A stretch of 13,500 nt of DNA from Glandiceps talaboti (GCF_964340395.1 NC_135554.1:1589001-1602500), one strand, 5' to 3'; positions 1-10,840 are shown, counted from the first letter of the stretch. A program made the numbers and translations. The notes: generated by a model not told the origin, from the sequence alone.

Positions 1-1124
1 AATGCAAGTTAGCTTCATAAAATATTTTCACTACGATAGCATTTGTTTTTAAACAATGCGTAGTCCGATTGTATGTTTTGATTTCCATGTTGCTGGGAGT
101 CGATCGTTTTCATTGTGATACATCACATGTACATAGTCGGAATCATATCAAAGTAAAAAGACGAAACGCTCATTATAATGTTGCTATTTTTGTTACCATT
201 GTTTTGTCTACCTGAACAATTACTGTGTCATGCCAATCACATGTCAAAAGTGGATGGACACAGCAAAGTACAGTCAGCACTAAGCTTCACGCTCCCAGGT
301 CAAATAACTTCCACAACGCAAGACATGTCTATCCATAAAAAACTCAAACAGAAATGGTCGGAGACAATACACAATACACCACAGTACGGCCGGCTTCAGA
401 GAACATGGGCCGTGCTTTGAAAGAAGATGAAACCACTTCATGTCACTGTGTGGATGGTAATGAATGAAATAAAGTACGTGTACACATAGCTTTCAAGAGG
501 GATGGTTATCCAACAAAACGTTCTGCTCTAACGAATTTGTGGGTCTACTTTCGCGAAGATTTTGAATGGTCATAGATCGAATGTACTGTTACGACACATG
601 CTACATTTGAACAACTTGAGAGAATATTATGGGGAACTCTTGAAGCCATTCTCATCGATCTCTGTATGTTTGAGGGGTATGGAAATATTAGATAATTTTC
701 GTTTCGATTACATTGTCTGCAGGAGCTGTTTTCCACCCATTGAATAGTTATGTCAACAAAGGACGCTGATAACAGCCTTCACTTTATGTAAACAACACAG
801 CTTCACTAGGACATACGCGGTACGTCAGCAAGGCATAGTCAGAAAACAAGCACCAAACTTGCATAGTGGATATTTAAACACAGGTATATTATTACATATA
901 ATGTGTACTAGCCATGACGACATTTGTCTGTGAAATTTACATTGGAAAAAAAACTTATAAAGCAGTGTCATTCAGTCTCTGTGGTTCGGACCACACCTTC
1001 CTCACTCATTCACTACCAGAGGAACTATCATTACTGCTAGCGGTCGGTGTTAGAATTATACTATTACAAACCCGATTTCCTTTATTTTTATGGCAAAATA
1101 AACATAATTACGAAAAAAGTGTGT
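1..1124. other. No supported gene (unique-looking, AT-rich DNA)
   Basis: I find no conserved exon, RNA gene or repeat copy shared with the rest of the window here. An open frame at 178-420 (+) begins with a leucine-rich, signal-peptide-like stretch (MLLFLLPLFCL), but it has no recognisable domain. Another at 914-1192 (+) runs into the E1 repeat, so its C-terminus is repeat-derived. Both have lengths expected by chance. The segment could be intron or intergenic DNA. Confidence 0.6.
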
Positions 1125-1915
<791 letters not shown>

Positions 1916-2477
1916 GGTGGTTTGAAAGTAAATTGTTTATTATATGCTGATGATTTAATCTTGATGTCAAAATCTGCACATGGTTTACAGGATTGTCTGA
2001 ATAAATTAAACTCATTTAGTAAAAACTGGGGGTCTTTCTGTGAACACAAAAAAAAAGACAAAAACAATGATCTTTAATAAGGGTAATCGTCTCATTTCAA
2101 ATCAATCATTTTATTTTGAGAATAATGTAATTGAAGCAGTGAGGCAGTACACATATGTGGGTGTAATTTTTATTCCAAACAGAAAGTTTACACAAAATCA
2201 GATAAATCTAAAAAATAAGGCAATGGAAGCTTTGTTTATATCAATAAGACTATATTATATGAGAAAATGTTAAATCTGAAATTTGTTTACATCTCTTTGA
2301 TAGTTTAATCGTACCAATTCTTTCGTATGCTTCAGAAATTTAGGCAACCAAGATTAAAAATATAAGTAACTGTTTAGAAAGTTTATGTATGTCTTATTAC
2401 AATGTTTATTTTAGGAGTGAGTAAACATACTCCATTAAAAGGTATTAGAGCTGAGTTAGGTAGACTACCATTAAGAA
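1916..2477 (+). pseudogene. LINE reverse transcriptase fragment, 5'-truncated and frameshifted
   Basis: The fragment opens in frame with GGLKVNCLLYADDLILMSKS. YADD (1943-1954) is the catalytic motif of reverse transcriptases, and the next residues (GLQDCLNKLNSFSKNWG) are typical of non-LTR retrotransposons. An extra G near 2030 shifts the frame, after which NTKKKTKTMIFNKGNR and VRQYTYVGVIF continue the thumb-proximal region. A second frameshift lies near 2275. LHLFDSLIVPILSYASEI is then cut by a TAG at 2341, where tryptophan is usual. A third shift precedes LGVSKHTPLKGIRAELGRLPL. The enzyme would copy element RNA at a nicked target, but this copy lacks the N-terminal endonuclease and most of the RT fingers and palm, so it is dead. 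Its coding continues after element A and the 61-bp array. I cannot assign the clade (a Jockey/I/CR1-type LINE is possible). Confidence 0.88.
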
Positions 2478-2480
2478 CAA

Positions 2481-2505
2481 GTCATTGAGAATGACATAGT
2501 CCCGC
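2481..2505 (+). repeat. Element A 5' terminal hairpin and inverted subterminal motif
   Basis: GTCATT-GAG-AATGAC forms a perfect 6-bp stem, followed at once by TAGTCCCGC. The same arrangement, with TAGTCCCCGC, is at 11140-11165 in element B. The motif is the reverse complement of the GCGGGGACTA found at the 3' ends. Confidence 0.85.
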
Positions 2506-2668
2506 TATGATTGGGTTTTAAGGAATTATCACTACTCTGATCACGCAACAACACTTGTGAACCTAAATCAAACAGACTTAAATATGTTGTGTCTGCTTGT
2601 TGGACATGGAACATGCCTCCAACAATAAAGGATTGGTCGGGTATGGGGGATCGTATCACGAAGAAAAT

Positions 2669-3509
2669 GGATATGCACATGTATGTCATAGAACACTGTC
2701 CTAATACCAACTTTGAATGAGATCTGTTCAAGCATGTCTGAGTTATGGCTTTGGACATGGAAAATTCGCAAACAAAATGGCTGCTAGGCAGCCATATTGG
2801 ATCGTATCATGACAACAAATGGATATGCACATGTATGTCATAGAACACTGTCCTAATACCAACTTTGAATGAGATCTGTTCAAGCATGTCTGAGTTATGG
2901 CTTTGGACATAGAGAAATCGCAAACAAAATGGCTGCCAGGCGGCCATATTGGATCGTATCACAACAACAATGGATATGCACATGTATGTCATAAAACACT
3001 GTCCTAATACCAACTTTGAATGAGATCTGTTCAAGCATGTCTGAGTTATGGCTTTGGACATGGACAATTCGCAAACAAAATGGCTGCCAGGCGGCCATAT
3101 TGGATCGTATCACGATGAAAATGGATATGCACATGTATGTCATAGAACACTGTCCTAATACCAACTTTGAATGAGATCTGTTCAAGCATGTCTGAGTTAT
3201 GGCTTTGGACATTGAAAATTCACAAACAAAATGGCTGCTAGGCGGCCATATTGGATCGTATCATGACAACAATGAATATTCACATGTATGTCATAAAACA
3301 CTGTCCTAATACCAACTTTGAATGAGATCTGTTCAAGCATGTCTGAGTTATGGCTTTAGACAGGGAAAATTTGCAAACAAAATGGCTGCTAGGCGGCCAT
3401 ATTGGATCGTATCATGAAACAAATTAACGTGCATATGTATGCCATTGTATGTTGCCCCTGTACCAAGTTTGAAAAAAATCGGTCCATGCATCTCCAAGAA
3501 ACGGCTGCA
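2669..3509 (+). repeat. Core-monomer tandem array of element A (~151 bp x 5, plus a diverged last unit)
   Basis: GGATATGCAC-type landmarks occur at 2669, 2821, 2972, 3123 and 3274 (spacing 152, 151, 151, 151), with the last diverged unit at about 3425. The first five are of the type with CCAACTTTGAATGAGATCTG. The last is of the other type (CCAAGTTTGAAAAAAATCGG) and leads into the microsatellite. Each unit carries an ATGGCTGC...GCAGCCAT-like palindrome. Because 151 is not a multiple of 3, the overlapping minus-strand open frames here are by-products. Confidence 0.92.
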
Positions 3510-3567
3510 GACGGACGCACGGACGGACGGACGGACACACGGACGCACCGACGCACCGACAGACGGA
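3510..3567 (+). repeat. ACGG-type microsatellite of element A
   Basis: GACGGACGCACGGACGG and related imperfect repeats of ACGG/ACGC/ACCG between the last core monomer and the 3' end. The same position holds a shorter tract in element B (12403-12430) and only a trace in element C (about 9666-9671). Confidence 0.9.
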
Positions 3568-3579
3568 ACCCAATCCATA

Positions 3580-3614
3580 AGTCCCCTTCCCGGACTTCGT
3601 CCGGCGGGGACTAA
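3580..3614 (+). repeat. Element A 3' terminal nested hairpin
   Basis: The outer stem is AGTCCCC (3580-3586) with GGGGACT (3606-3612). The inner stem is CCGGAC (3590-3595) with GTCCGG (3599-3604) around a TTC loop. The element ends in CTAA, matching the CTRR ending of Helitrons. A comparable structure ends elements B and C. Confidence 0.88.
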
Positions 3615-6600
3615 TTAATCTTCATATGTCTGTATTTAGGTATTAGAGCTGAATTAGGTAGACTACCATTAAGAATTAATCTTTATATGTCTGTATTTAG
3701 GTATTAGAGCTGAGTTAGGTAGACTACCATTAAGAATTAATCTTTATATGTCTGTATTTAGGTATTAGAGCTGAATTAGGTAGACTACCATTAAGAATTA
3801 ATCTTTATATGTCTGTATTTAGGTATTAGAGCTGAATTAGGTAGACTACCATTAAGAATTAATCTTTATATGTCTGTATTTAGCTATTAGAGCTGAGTTA
3901 GGTAGACTACCATTAAGAATTAATCTTTATATGTCTGTATTTAGGTATTAGAGCTGAATTAGGTAGACTACCATTAAGAATTAATCTTTATATGTCTGTA
4001 TTTAGGTATTAGAGCTGAATTAGGTAGACTACCATTAAGAATTAATCTTTATATGTCTGTATTTAGGTATTAGAGCTGAATTAGGTAGACTACCATTAAG
4101 AATTAATCTTTATATGTCTGTATTTAGGTATTAGAGCTGAATTAGGTAGACTACCATTAAGAATTAATCTTTATATGTCTGTATTTAGCTATTAGAGCTG
4201 AGTTAGGTAGACTACCATTAAGAATTAATCTTTATATGTCTGTATTTAGGTATTAGAGCTGAATTAGGTAGACTACCATTAAGAATTAATCTTTATATGT
4301 CTGTATTTAGGTATTAGAGCTGAATTAGGTAGACTACCATTAAGAATTAATCTTTATATGTCTGTATTTAGGTATTAGAGCTGAATTAGGTAGACTACCA
4401 TTAAGAATTAATCTTTATATGTCTGTATTTAGGTATTAGAGCTGAATTAGGTAGACTACCATTAAGAATTAATCTTTATATGTCTGTATTTAGGTATTAG
4501 AGCTGAATTAGGTAGACTACCATTAAGAATTAATCTTTATATGTCTGTATTTAGGTATTAGAGCTGAATTAGGTAGACTACCATTAAGAATTAATCTTTA
4601 TATGTCTGTATTTAGGTATTAGAGCTGAGTTAGGTAGACTACCATTAAGAATTAATCTTTATATGTCTGTATTTAGGTATTAGAGCTGAGTTAGGTAGAC
4701 TACCATTAAGAATTAATCTTTATATGTCTGTATTTAGGTATTAGAGCTGAGTTAGGTAGACTACCATTAAGAATTAATCTTTATATGTCTGTATTTAGGT
4801 ATTAGAGCTGAGTTAGGTAGACTACCATTAAGAATTAATCTTCATATGTCTGTATTTAGGTATTAGAGCTGAGTTAGGTAGACTACCATTAAGAATTAAT
4901 CTTTATATGTCTGTATTTAGGTATTAGAGCTGAGTTAGGTAGACTACCATTAAGAATTAATCTTTATATGTCTGTATTTAGGTATTAGAGCTGAATTAGG
5001 TAGACTACCATTAAGAATTAATCTTTATATGTCTGTATTTAGGTATTAGAGCTGAGTTAGGTAGACTACCATTAAGAATTAATCTTTATATGTCTGTATT
5101 TAGGTATTAGAGCTGAATTAGGTAGACTACCATTAAGAATTAATCTTTATATGTCTGTATTTAGGTATTAGAGCTGAGTTAGGTAGACTACCATTAAGAA
5201 TTAATCTTTATATATCTGTATTTAGGTATTAGAGCTGAATTAGGTAGACTACCATTAAGAATTAATCTTTATATATCTGTATTTAGGTATTAGAGCTGAA
5301 TTAGGTAGACTACCATTAAGAATTAATCTTTATATGTCTGTATTTAGGTATTAGAGCTGAATTAGGTAGACTACCATTAAGAATTAATCTTTATATGTCT
5401 GTATTTAGGTATTAGAGCTGAATTAGGTAGACTACCATTAAGAATTAATCTTTATATGTCTGTATTTAGGTATTAGAGCTGAGTTAGGTAGACTACCATT
5501 AAGAATTAATCTTTATATGTCTGTATTTAGGTATTAGAGCTGAATTAGGTAGACTACCATTAAGAATTAATCTTTATATGTCTGTATTTAGGTATTAGAG
5601 CTGAATTAGGTAGACTACCATTAAGAATTAATCTTTATATGTCTGTATTTAGGTATTAGAGCTGAGTTAGGTAGACTACCATTAAGAATTAATCTTTATA
5701 TGTCTGTATTTAGGTATTAGAGCTGAATTAGGTAGACTACCATTAAGAATTAATCTTTATATGTCTGTATTTAGGTATTAGAGCTGAGTTAGGTAGACTA
5801 CCATTAAGAATTAATCTTTATATATCTGTATTTAGGTATTAGAGCTGAATTAGGTAGACTACCATTAAGAATTAATCTTTATATATCTGTATTTAGGTAT
5901 TAGAGCTGAATTAGGTAGACTACCATTAAGAATTAATCTTTATATGTCTGTATTTAGGTATTAGAGCTGAATTAGGTAGACTACCATTAAGAATTAATCT
6001 TTATATGTCTGTATTTAGGTATTAGAGCTGAATTAGGTAGACTACCATTAAGAATTAATCTTTATATGTCTGTATTTAGGTATTAGAGCTGAGTTAGGTA
6101 GACTACCATTAAGAATTAATCTTTATATGTCTGTATTTAGGTATTAGAGCTGAATTAGGTAGACTACCATTAAGAATTAATCTTTATATGTCTGTATTTA
6201 GGTATTAGAGCTGAATTAGGTAGACTACCATTAAGAATTAATCTTTATATATCTGTATTTAGGTATTAGAGCTGAATTAGGTAGACTACCATTAAGAATT
6301 AATCTTTATATATCTGTATTTAGGTATTAGAGCTGAATTAGGTAGACTACCATTAAGAATTAATCTTTATATGTCTGTATTTAGGTATTAGAGCTGAATT
6401 AGGTAGACTAACATTAAGAATTAATCTTTATATGTCTGTATTTAGGTATTAGAGCTGAATTAGGTAGACTACCATTAAGAATTAATCTTCATATGTCTGT
6501 ATTTAGGTATTAGAGCTGAGTTAGGTAGACTACCATTAAGAATTAATCTTCATATGTCTGTATTTAGGTATTAGAGCTGAATTAGGTAGACTACCATTAA

Positions 6601-7908
6601 GAATTAATCTTTATATGTCTGTATTTAGGTATTAGAGCTGAGTTAGGTAGACTACCATTAAGAATTAATCTTTATATGTCTGTATTTAGGTATTAGAGCT
6701 GAGTTAGGTAGACTACCATTAAGAATTAATCTTTATATGTCTGTATTTAGGTATTAGAGCTGAATTAGGTAGACTACCATTAAGAATTAATCTTTATATA
6801 TCTGTATTTAGGTATTAGAGCTGAATTAGGTAGACTACCATTAAGAATTAATCTTTATATATCTGTATTTAGGTATTAGAGCTGAATTAGGTAGACTACC
6901 ATTAAGAATTAATCTTCAAATGTCTGTATTTAGGTATTAGAGCTGAATTAGGTAGACTACCATTAAGAATTAATCTTTATATGTCTGTATTTAGGTATTA
7001 GTGCTGAGTTAGGTAGACTACCATTAAGAATTAATCTTTATATGTCTGTATTTAGGTATTAGAGCTGAATTAGGTAGACTACCATTAAGAATTAATCTTT
7101 ATATGTCTGTATTTAGGTATTAGAGCTGAGTTAGGTAGACTACCATTAAGAATTAATCTTTATATGTCTGTATTTAGGTATTAGAGCTGAATTAGGTAGA
7201 CTACCATTAAGAATTAATCTTTATATGTCTGTATTTAGGTATTAGAGCTGAATTAGGTAGACTACCATTAAGAATTAATCTTTATATGTCTGTATTTAGG
7301 TATTAGAGCTGAATTAGGTAGACTACCATTAAGAATTAATCTTTATATGTCTGTATTTAGGTATTAGAGCTGAATTAGGTAGACTACCATTAAGAATTAA
7401 TCTTTATATGTCTGTATTTAGGTATTAGAGCTGAGTTAGGTAGACTACCATTAAGAATTAATCTTTATATGTCTGTATTTAGGTATTAGAGCTGAGTTAG
7501 GTAGACTACCATTAAGAATTAATCTTTATATGTCTGTATTTAGGTATTAGAGCTGAATTAGGTAGACTACCATTAATAATTAATCTTTATATGTCTGTAT
7601 TTAGGTATTAGAGCTGAATTAGGTAGACTACCATTAAGAATTAATCTTTATATGTCTGTATTTAGGTATTAAAGCTGAATTAGGTAGACTACCATTAAGA
7701 ATTAATCTTTATATGTCTGTATTTAGGTATTAGAGCTGAATTAGGTAGACTACCATTAAGAATTAATCTTTATATGTCTGTATTTAGGTATTAGAGCTGA
7801 GTTAGGTAGACTACCATTAAGAATTAATCTTTATATGTCTGTATTTAGGTATTAGAGCTGAATTAGGTAGACTACCATTAAGAATTAATCTTTATATGTC
7901 TGTATTTA
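3615..7908 (+). repeat. 61-bp tandem array made from LINE coding sequence, 70 full units
   Basis: GGTATT landmarks start at 3639, and the landmark after the last full unit is at 7909, a difference of 4270 bp = 70 x 61 exactly. The landmark GACTACCATT falls on every 61st base from 3661 to 7870, so the array has no insertions or deletions. 3615-3638 is the right part of a further first unit whose left part is 2441-2477. Read in frame, a unit gives GIRAELGRLPLRINLYMSVF, which continues the LINE protein from upstream and into RYSCRLNSLP downstream. Since 61 = 3 x 20 + 1, every junction shifts frame and yields TAG (TTT AGG TAT TAG). The units differ at few sites: GAATT/GAGTT, TATGTCTG/TATATCTG, CTTTAT/CTTCAT, TAGGTA/TAGCTA. 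Confidence 0.98.
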
Positions 7909-8444
7909 GGTATTCGTGTAGATTAAATAGTTTGCCAAGTAATCATATTCTGAAAAAGACATTTAAAGTAAGTAATAAAATAAATTCACCATGGGCATAT
8001 TTTGTTCAACTTAATTTAGGAAGCTACAATCATATGAAAGTATTCAAATCTTTTGGAGTTAATTCATATTTCCAATTAAACAAGAAAATAAGACACAAAT
8101 TGTTTAATGAATATTTTATTTGAATTTGAAGGCTACTTAAGTAATGTATCAGATTTACACTATGTAGAAATTTATCAAAATTTAGGCTAAGTGACCATAT
8201 TTTAGGTATTGAAATAGGAAGAAAAAGTAAACCAAGATTACCTTTAAATGAAAGAATTTGTAGCAAATGTAATAGTAATGAAATAGATGATGAATTTCAT
8301 TTATTATTTTCATGTGATGTGCATAGATCTGATAGAACTATTTTATTTAAGAGTTGCAATTTAAATAATTGTATTTTTTCTATTGCAGAGAAAGAAAAAA
8401 TATTAAAACTAATATTGGAATATAATTATAATAAATTTATTTAG
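7909..8444 (+). pseudogene. LINE ORF2 C-terminal part with C2HC motif
   Basis: Coding resumes where the array ends. From the last unit, MSVFRYSCRLNSLPSNHILKK runs open to 8123 (NEYFI). Stops at 8121, 8127 and 8142 break this frame, while EFEGYLSNVSDL can be read one frame over. The first frame then resumes with FTLCRNLSKFRLSDHILGIE and IGRKSKPRLPLNERICSKC, and ends EYNYNKFI at the stop 8442-8444. CxxC (8259-8270) and H-x4-C (8298-8315) form the C2HC-like motif found at the C-terminus of many LINE ORF2 proteins, thought to bind nucleic acid. The final stretch looks intact, so the damage is modest. It belongs to the same insertion as 1916-2477. Confidence 0.85.
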
Positions 8445-8612
8445 ATATGGCAATATTTTAAAGAAATATTGTTACATGCTATACCCTCCAGTAGCTCCAT
8501 GTACAAGTTAAACAATTTTTGTAAATTGTTCATACTATACAGTTTTGTATTATTTTTGAATTGTAATACCATACCACACTCTCTGATAGTGTGAGTTGAG
8601 TAATAATAAAAG
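8445..8612 (+). mobile_element. LINE 3' untranslated region and tail
   Basis: AT-rich non-coding sequence after the LINE stop. CACACT (8575-8580) and AGTGTG (8588-8593) can pair as a 6-bp hairpin, followed by GTGAGTTGAG and an ATAA-rich tail (AATAATAAAAGAATGATAA). A stem-loop near the 3' end followed by a short A-rich repeat is common in LINEs, where it serves as the RT recognition site. The exact 3' boundary is uncertain by about 15 bp, because the tail and the core monomer after it are both A-rich. Confidence 0.65.
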
Positions 8613-9726
8613 AATGATAAAATGGTAACAAAATGGCCTTCGGCAGGCATAATTGTTCGTATCGAGACATAAATTGACATGCATATGTATGCCATAGTGT
8701 ATTGTCCTTGTACCAAGTTTGACAGAAATTGGTCCAGTCATGTCCAAGCAATGGTTCTGGACATGAAAAAATCGTAAAAAAAATGGCCACCCGTTGGCCA
8801 TATTGGATCGTATTGCTACATAAACTAACATGCATATGTATGTAATATAACATTGTCCTCACACCAACTTTGAATGAGATCTGTTCAGGTATGTCTACAT
8901 AATGGCTTTGAACATGAAAAATTCATAACAAAAAGGCGCCCGGCAGCCATATTGTATTGTATCGAGACATAAATTGACATGCATATGTATGCCATAGTGT
9001 GTTGTCCTTGTACCAAGTTTGATACAAATTGGTCCTGTCATGTCTTAGTAATGGTTCTGTACATGAAAGAAATATTTTTAAAATGGCCGCCCAGTGGCCA
9101 TATTGGATCGTATCATGACATAAATTGACATGCATATATATGTAATAGAACATTGTCCTTATACAACTTTGAATGAGATCTGTTCAGGCGCATGTCTGCA
9201 TAATGGCTTTGAACATGAAAAATTAGTAACAAAATGGCTGTGTAGCGACTATATTGGATCGTATCACAAAATAGATTGACATGCATATGTATGCCGTAGT
9301 GTGTTGTCCTTGTACCAAGTTTGATAGAAATCAGTCCAGTCATGTCCAAGTAATGGTTCTGTACATGAAAAAATCATAAAAAAAGTGGCCGTCCGGTGGC
9401 CATATTGGATTGTATCATGACATAATTGACATGCATATGTATGTAATAGAACACTGTCCTTACACCAACCAAGTTTAAATGAGAGCTGTTCAGGCATGTC
9501 TGCATACTGGCTTTGGACATGAAAAAATCATAACAAAATGGCCGTCTGGCAGCCATATTGGATTGTATCACAAAAAAAATTGACATGCACATGTATGCCA
9601 TAGTGTGTTGTCCTTGTACCAAGTTTGAGAGAAATTGGTCAAGTCATTTCCGAGAAATGGCTCTGGACGGACAAACCCAAATCTCTAAGTATCCCTCCTC
9701 CCCGGACTTCGTCCGGTGGGGACTAA
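8613..9726 (+). mobile_element. Core-monomer element C (3' part, dimeric organisation)
   Basis: Seven ~150-bp monomers, with the landmark ACATGCAT or ACATGCAC at about 8677, 8828, 8977, 9128, 9279, 9429 and 9583. They alternate between two subtypes: one with CCTTGTACCAAGTTTGA and GGTCC, the other with CCAACTTTGAATGAGATCTG or a close variant. This gives a ~300-bp higher-order unit. The element ends with CCGGACTTCGTCCGG (9702-9716) and TGGGGACTAA (9717-9726), followed by T. The ACGG tract is nearly absent (GGACGGAC only). It has no 5' end of its own and is best explained as the right half of the element whose left half is D. Confidence 0.75.
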
Positions 9727-9984
9727 TACAAAATGAATAGATTGATTGACAAAATCAAGTACATGCTTGCTGCACCCTGTGATGGTATATACAATTTTGT
9801 ACAAAACAAGATCAAACTGGGGCTTGATCATTACTTGTACCAAAAAGCCGTTATTATCATTACTGTCTCTTAATTAATTATTCAAGATTAGGACGTTGAG
9901 GTGATAAGGACAACCACACCGATGGTCAGCTCTACCTTTAACAGCATAACAATCTATAATTAATGTCTTAGTTCCAACAATTAC
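9727..9984. other. Probable RIC1 intron sequence, no gene seen
   Basis: Between the element C terminus and the donor site of the RIC1 exon. I see no second exon and no repeat shared with the rest of the window. Confidence 0.5.
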
Positions 9985-10109
9985 CTGGAATAGGTTCAGA
10001 TGCAGTGGCTTCAGCCTCCAGCACTTCATGTAACATCAACTCCAGGACATGGGAGAAGTATGGCAAGGAAATACAACTTCTAGCAATCTCCAATGCATGG
10101 AAGCCAAGA
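9985..10109 (-). CDS. RIC1: RIC1 homolog, one internal exon (partial gene)
   Basis: On the minus strand this 125-bp segment reads as 41 uninterrupted codons, starting [20 protein letters not shown] and continuing [22 protein letters not shown] recognise the [22 protein letters not shown] block as conserved in the C-terminal half of RIC1. With RGP1, RIC1 forms the exchange factor that activates RAB6 (Ypt6 in yeast) on Golgi membranes for endosome-to-Golgi retrograde traffic. Splice signals support an exon: the intron before it ends in a pyrimidine-rich tract and CCCTAG (complement of 10110-10115), and the donor reads CCAG|GTAATT (GT at 9984-9983). The exon carries one base before the first full codon and one after the last, so the acceptor completes a split codon and the donor leaves phase 1. 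No other RIC1 exon is recognised in the window; both flanks are repeat-rich. The plus-strand frame at 10005-10196 is its antisense shadow. Identification is from remembered family sequence, not a search. Confidence 0.85.
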
Positions 10110-10450
10110 CTAGGGATAACAATAGCAGAAAAACAACATTATAAATACAGATGTGTACTGAATGCCTTTTGTAAGAGCAAAAAAAAGTTCTCATAATATA
10201 TGTCATGTGCCTGTAGCGTATTACCTGTAAAATTGGTACGCCATATTCTAATAATAGGAAAGATAAAAGATTTCATGGTTTGGCCACTAGGAGTGCTGTT
10301 CACAAGTCGTTTGGTGACAGTAAGTAAGGGCTAAGACTAGTAGAGTATTGCAGCAAAAAGACTGTAGACACAAAGTTACCACACATTCTCAATGTTGTTC
10401 CAACAATACTATTTCATTAGCAACTACTAGTAATCAATACACACCTAGCC
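10110..10450. other. Probable RIC1 intron sequence, no gene seen
   Basis: Upstream intron relative to the minus-strand RIC1 exon. Its first bases form the acceptor region: the complement of 10110-10140 is rich in pyrimidines (TGTTTTTCTGC). No exon or known repeat is recognised. Confidence 0.5.
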
Positions 10451-10725
10451 ACCTTTGTACTACTCTTAAAGAACACAAAAGTTCTTAAAGATTTTTGACC
10501 AAAAATGCACATTTTTATACCTAATTTGCACATCACTAATGGGATCATGTTATGATGTAGTTTTTGAGTTTAAGCTTTTCGACCAAAAAACACATTTTTT
10601 GACCCCAAATCATACACCGATGTTAAGATGAAGATCATTGTCATTTGAACAATTTCCCAACTAGACACACATGGTAATATGTCCTCAAAATATCATGGTA
10701 TGTCAGTCAAGCAGTTTTTGACTTT

Positions 10726-10815
<90 letters not shown>

Positions 10816-10840
10816 TCCACACACACACACACACACACAT

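Larger units (their letters stand above)
2478..3614 (+). mobile_element. Complete Helitron/Helentron-like non-autonomous element A (pearl/HINE type)
   Basis: A 1137-bp element with recognisable ends inside the first unit of the 61-bp array. The order is: 5' end CAAGTCATTGAGAATGAC, which folds as a 6-bp hairpin (2481-2495); TAGTCCCGC (2498-2505 region), the inverse of the 3' end with one C missing; about 160 bp of 5'-specific sequence; five ~151-bp core monomers from 2669 plus a diverged last monomer from 3425; an ACGG-type microsatellite; and a nested 3' hairpin followed by GGGGACTAA. Host flanks ...TTAAGAA and TTAATC... rejoin to one perfect unit, so there is no target duplication beyond a possible AA. 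There is no coding capacity; Rep/helicase would have to come from elsewhere. Element B is a second copy. The TIR-less, hairpin-ended form argues against a cut-and-paste MITE. Confidence 0.78.

Noticed and set aside
178-420. Small plus-strand open frame with a hydrophobic N-terminus, like a secreted peptide
   Set aside because: No recognisable domain, no splice or promoter context and a length common by chance in AT-rich DNA.
2478-3614. Element A as a cut-and-paste MITE or an LTR
   Set aside because: The inverted motif is subterminal and short, there is no target duplication beyond a possible AA, and no long terminal direct repeats are present.
3613-7908. Possible CRISPR-like array
   Set aside because: The 61-bp units are contiguous with no variable spacers, and the unit is LINE coding sequence in a eukaryotic context.
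8441-9622. Series of minus-strand frames with HTYACQFMSRY-type repeats
   Set aside because: By-products of the element C monomers.
10005-10196. Plus-strand 63-residue open frame
   Set aside because: Antisense shadow of the minus-strand RIC1 exon, running on into the intron.
9971-10405. GTTCCAACAAT occurring twice near the RIC1 exon (about 9971 and 10395)
   Set aside because: An isolated 11-base match without extended similarity; likely chance.
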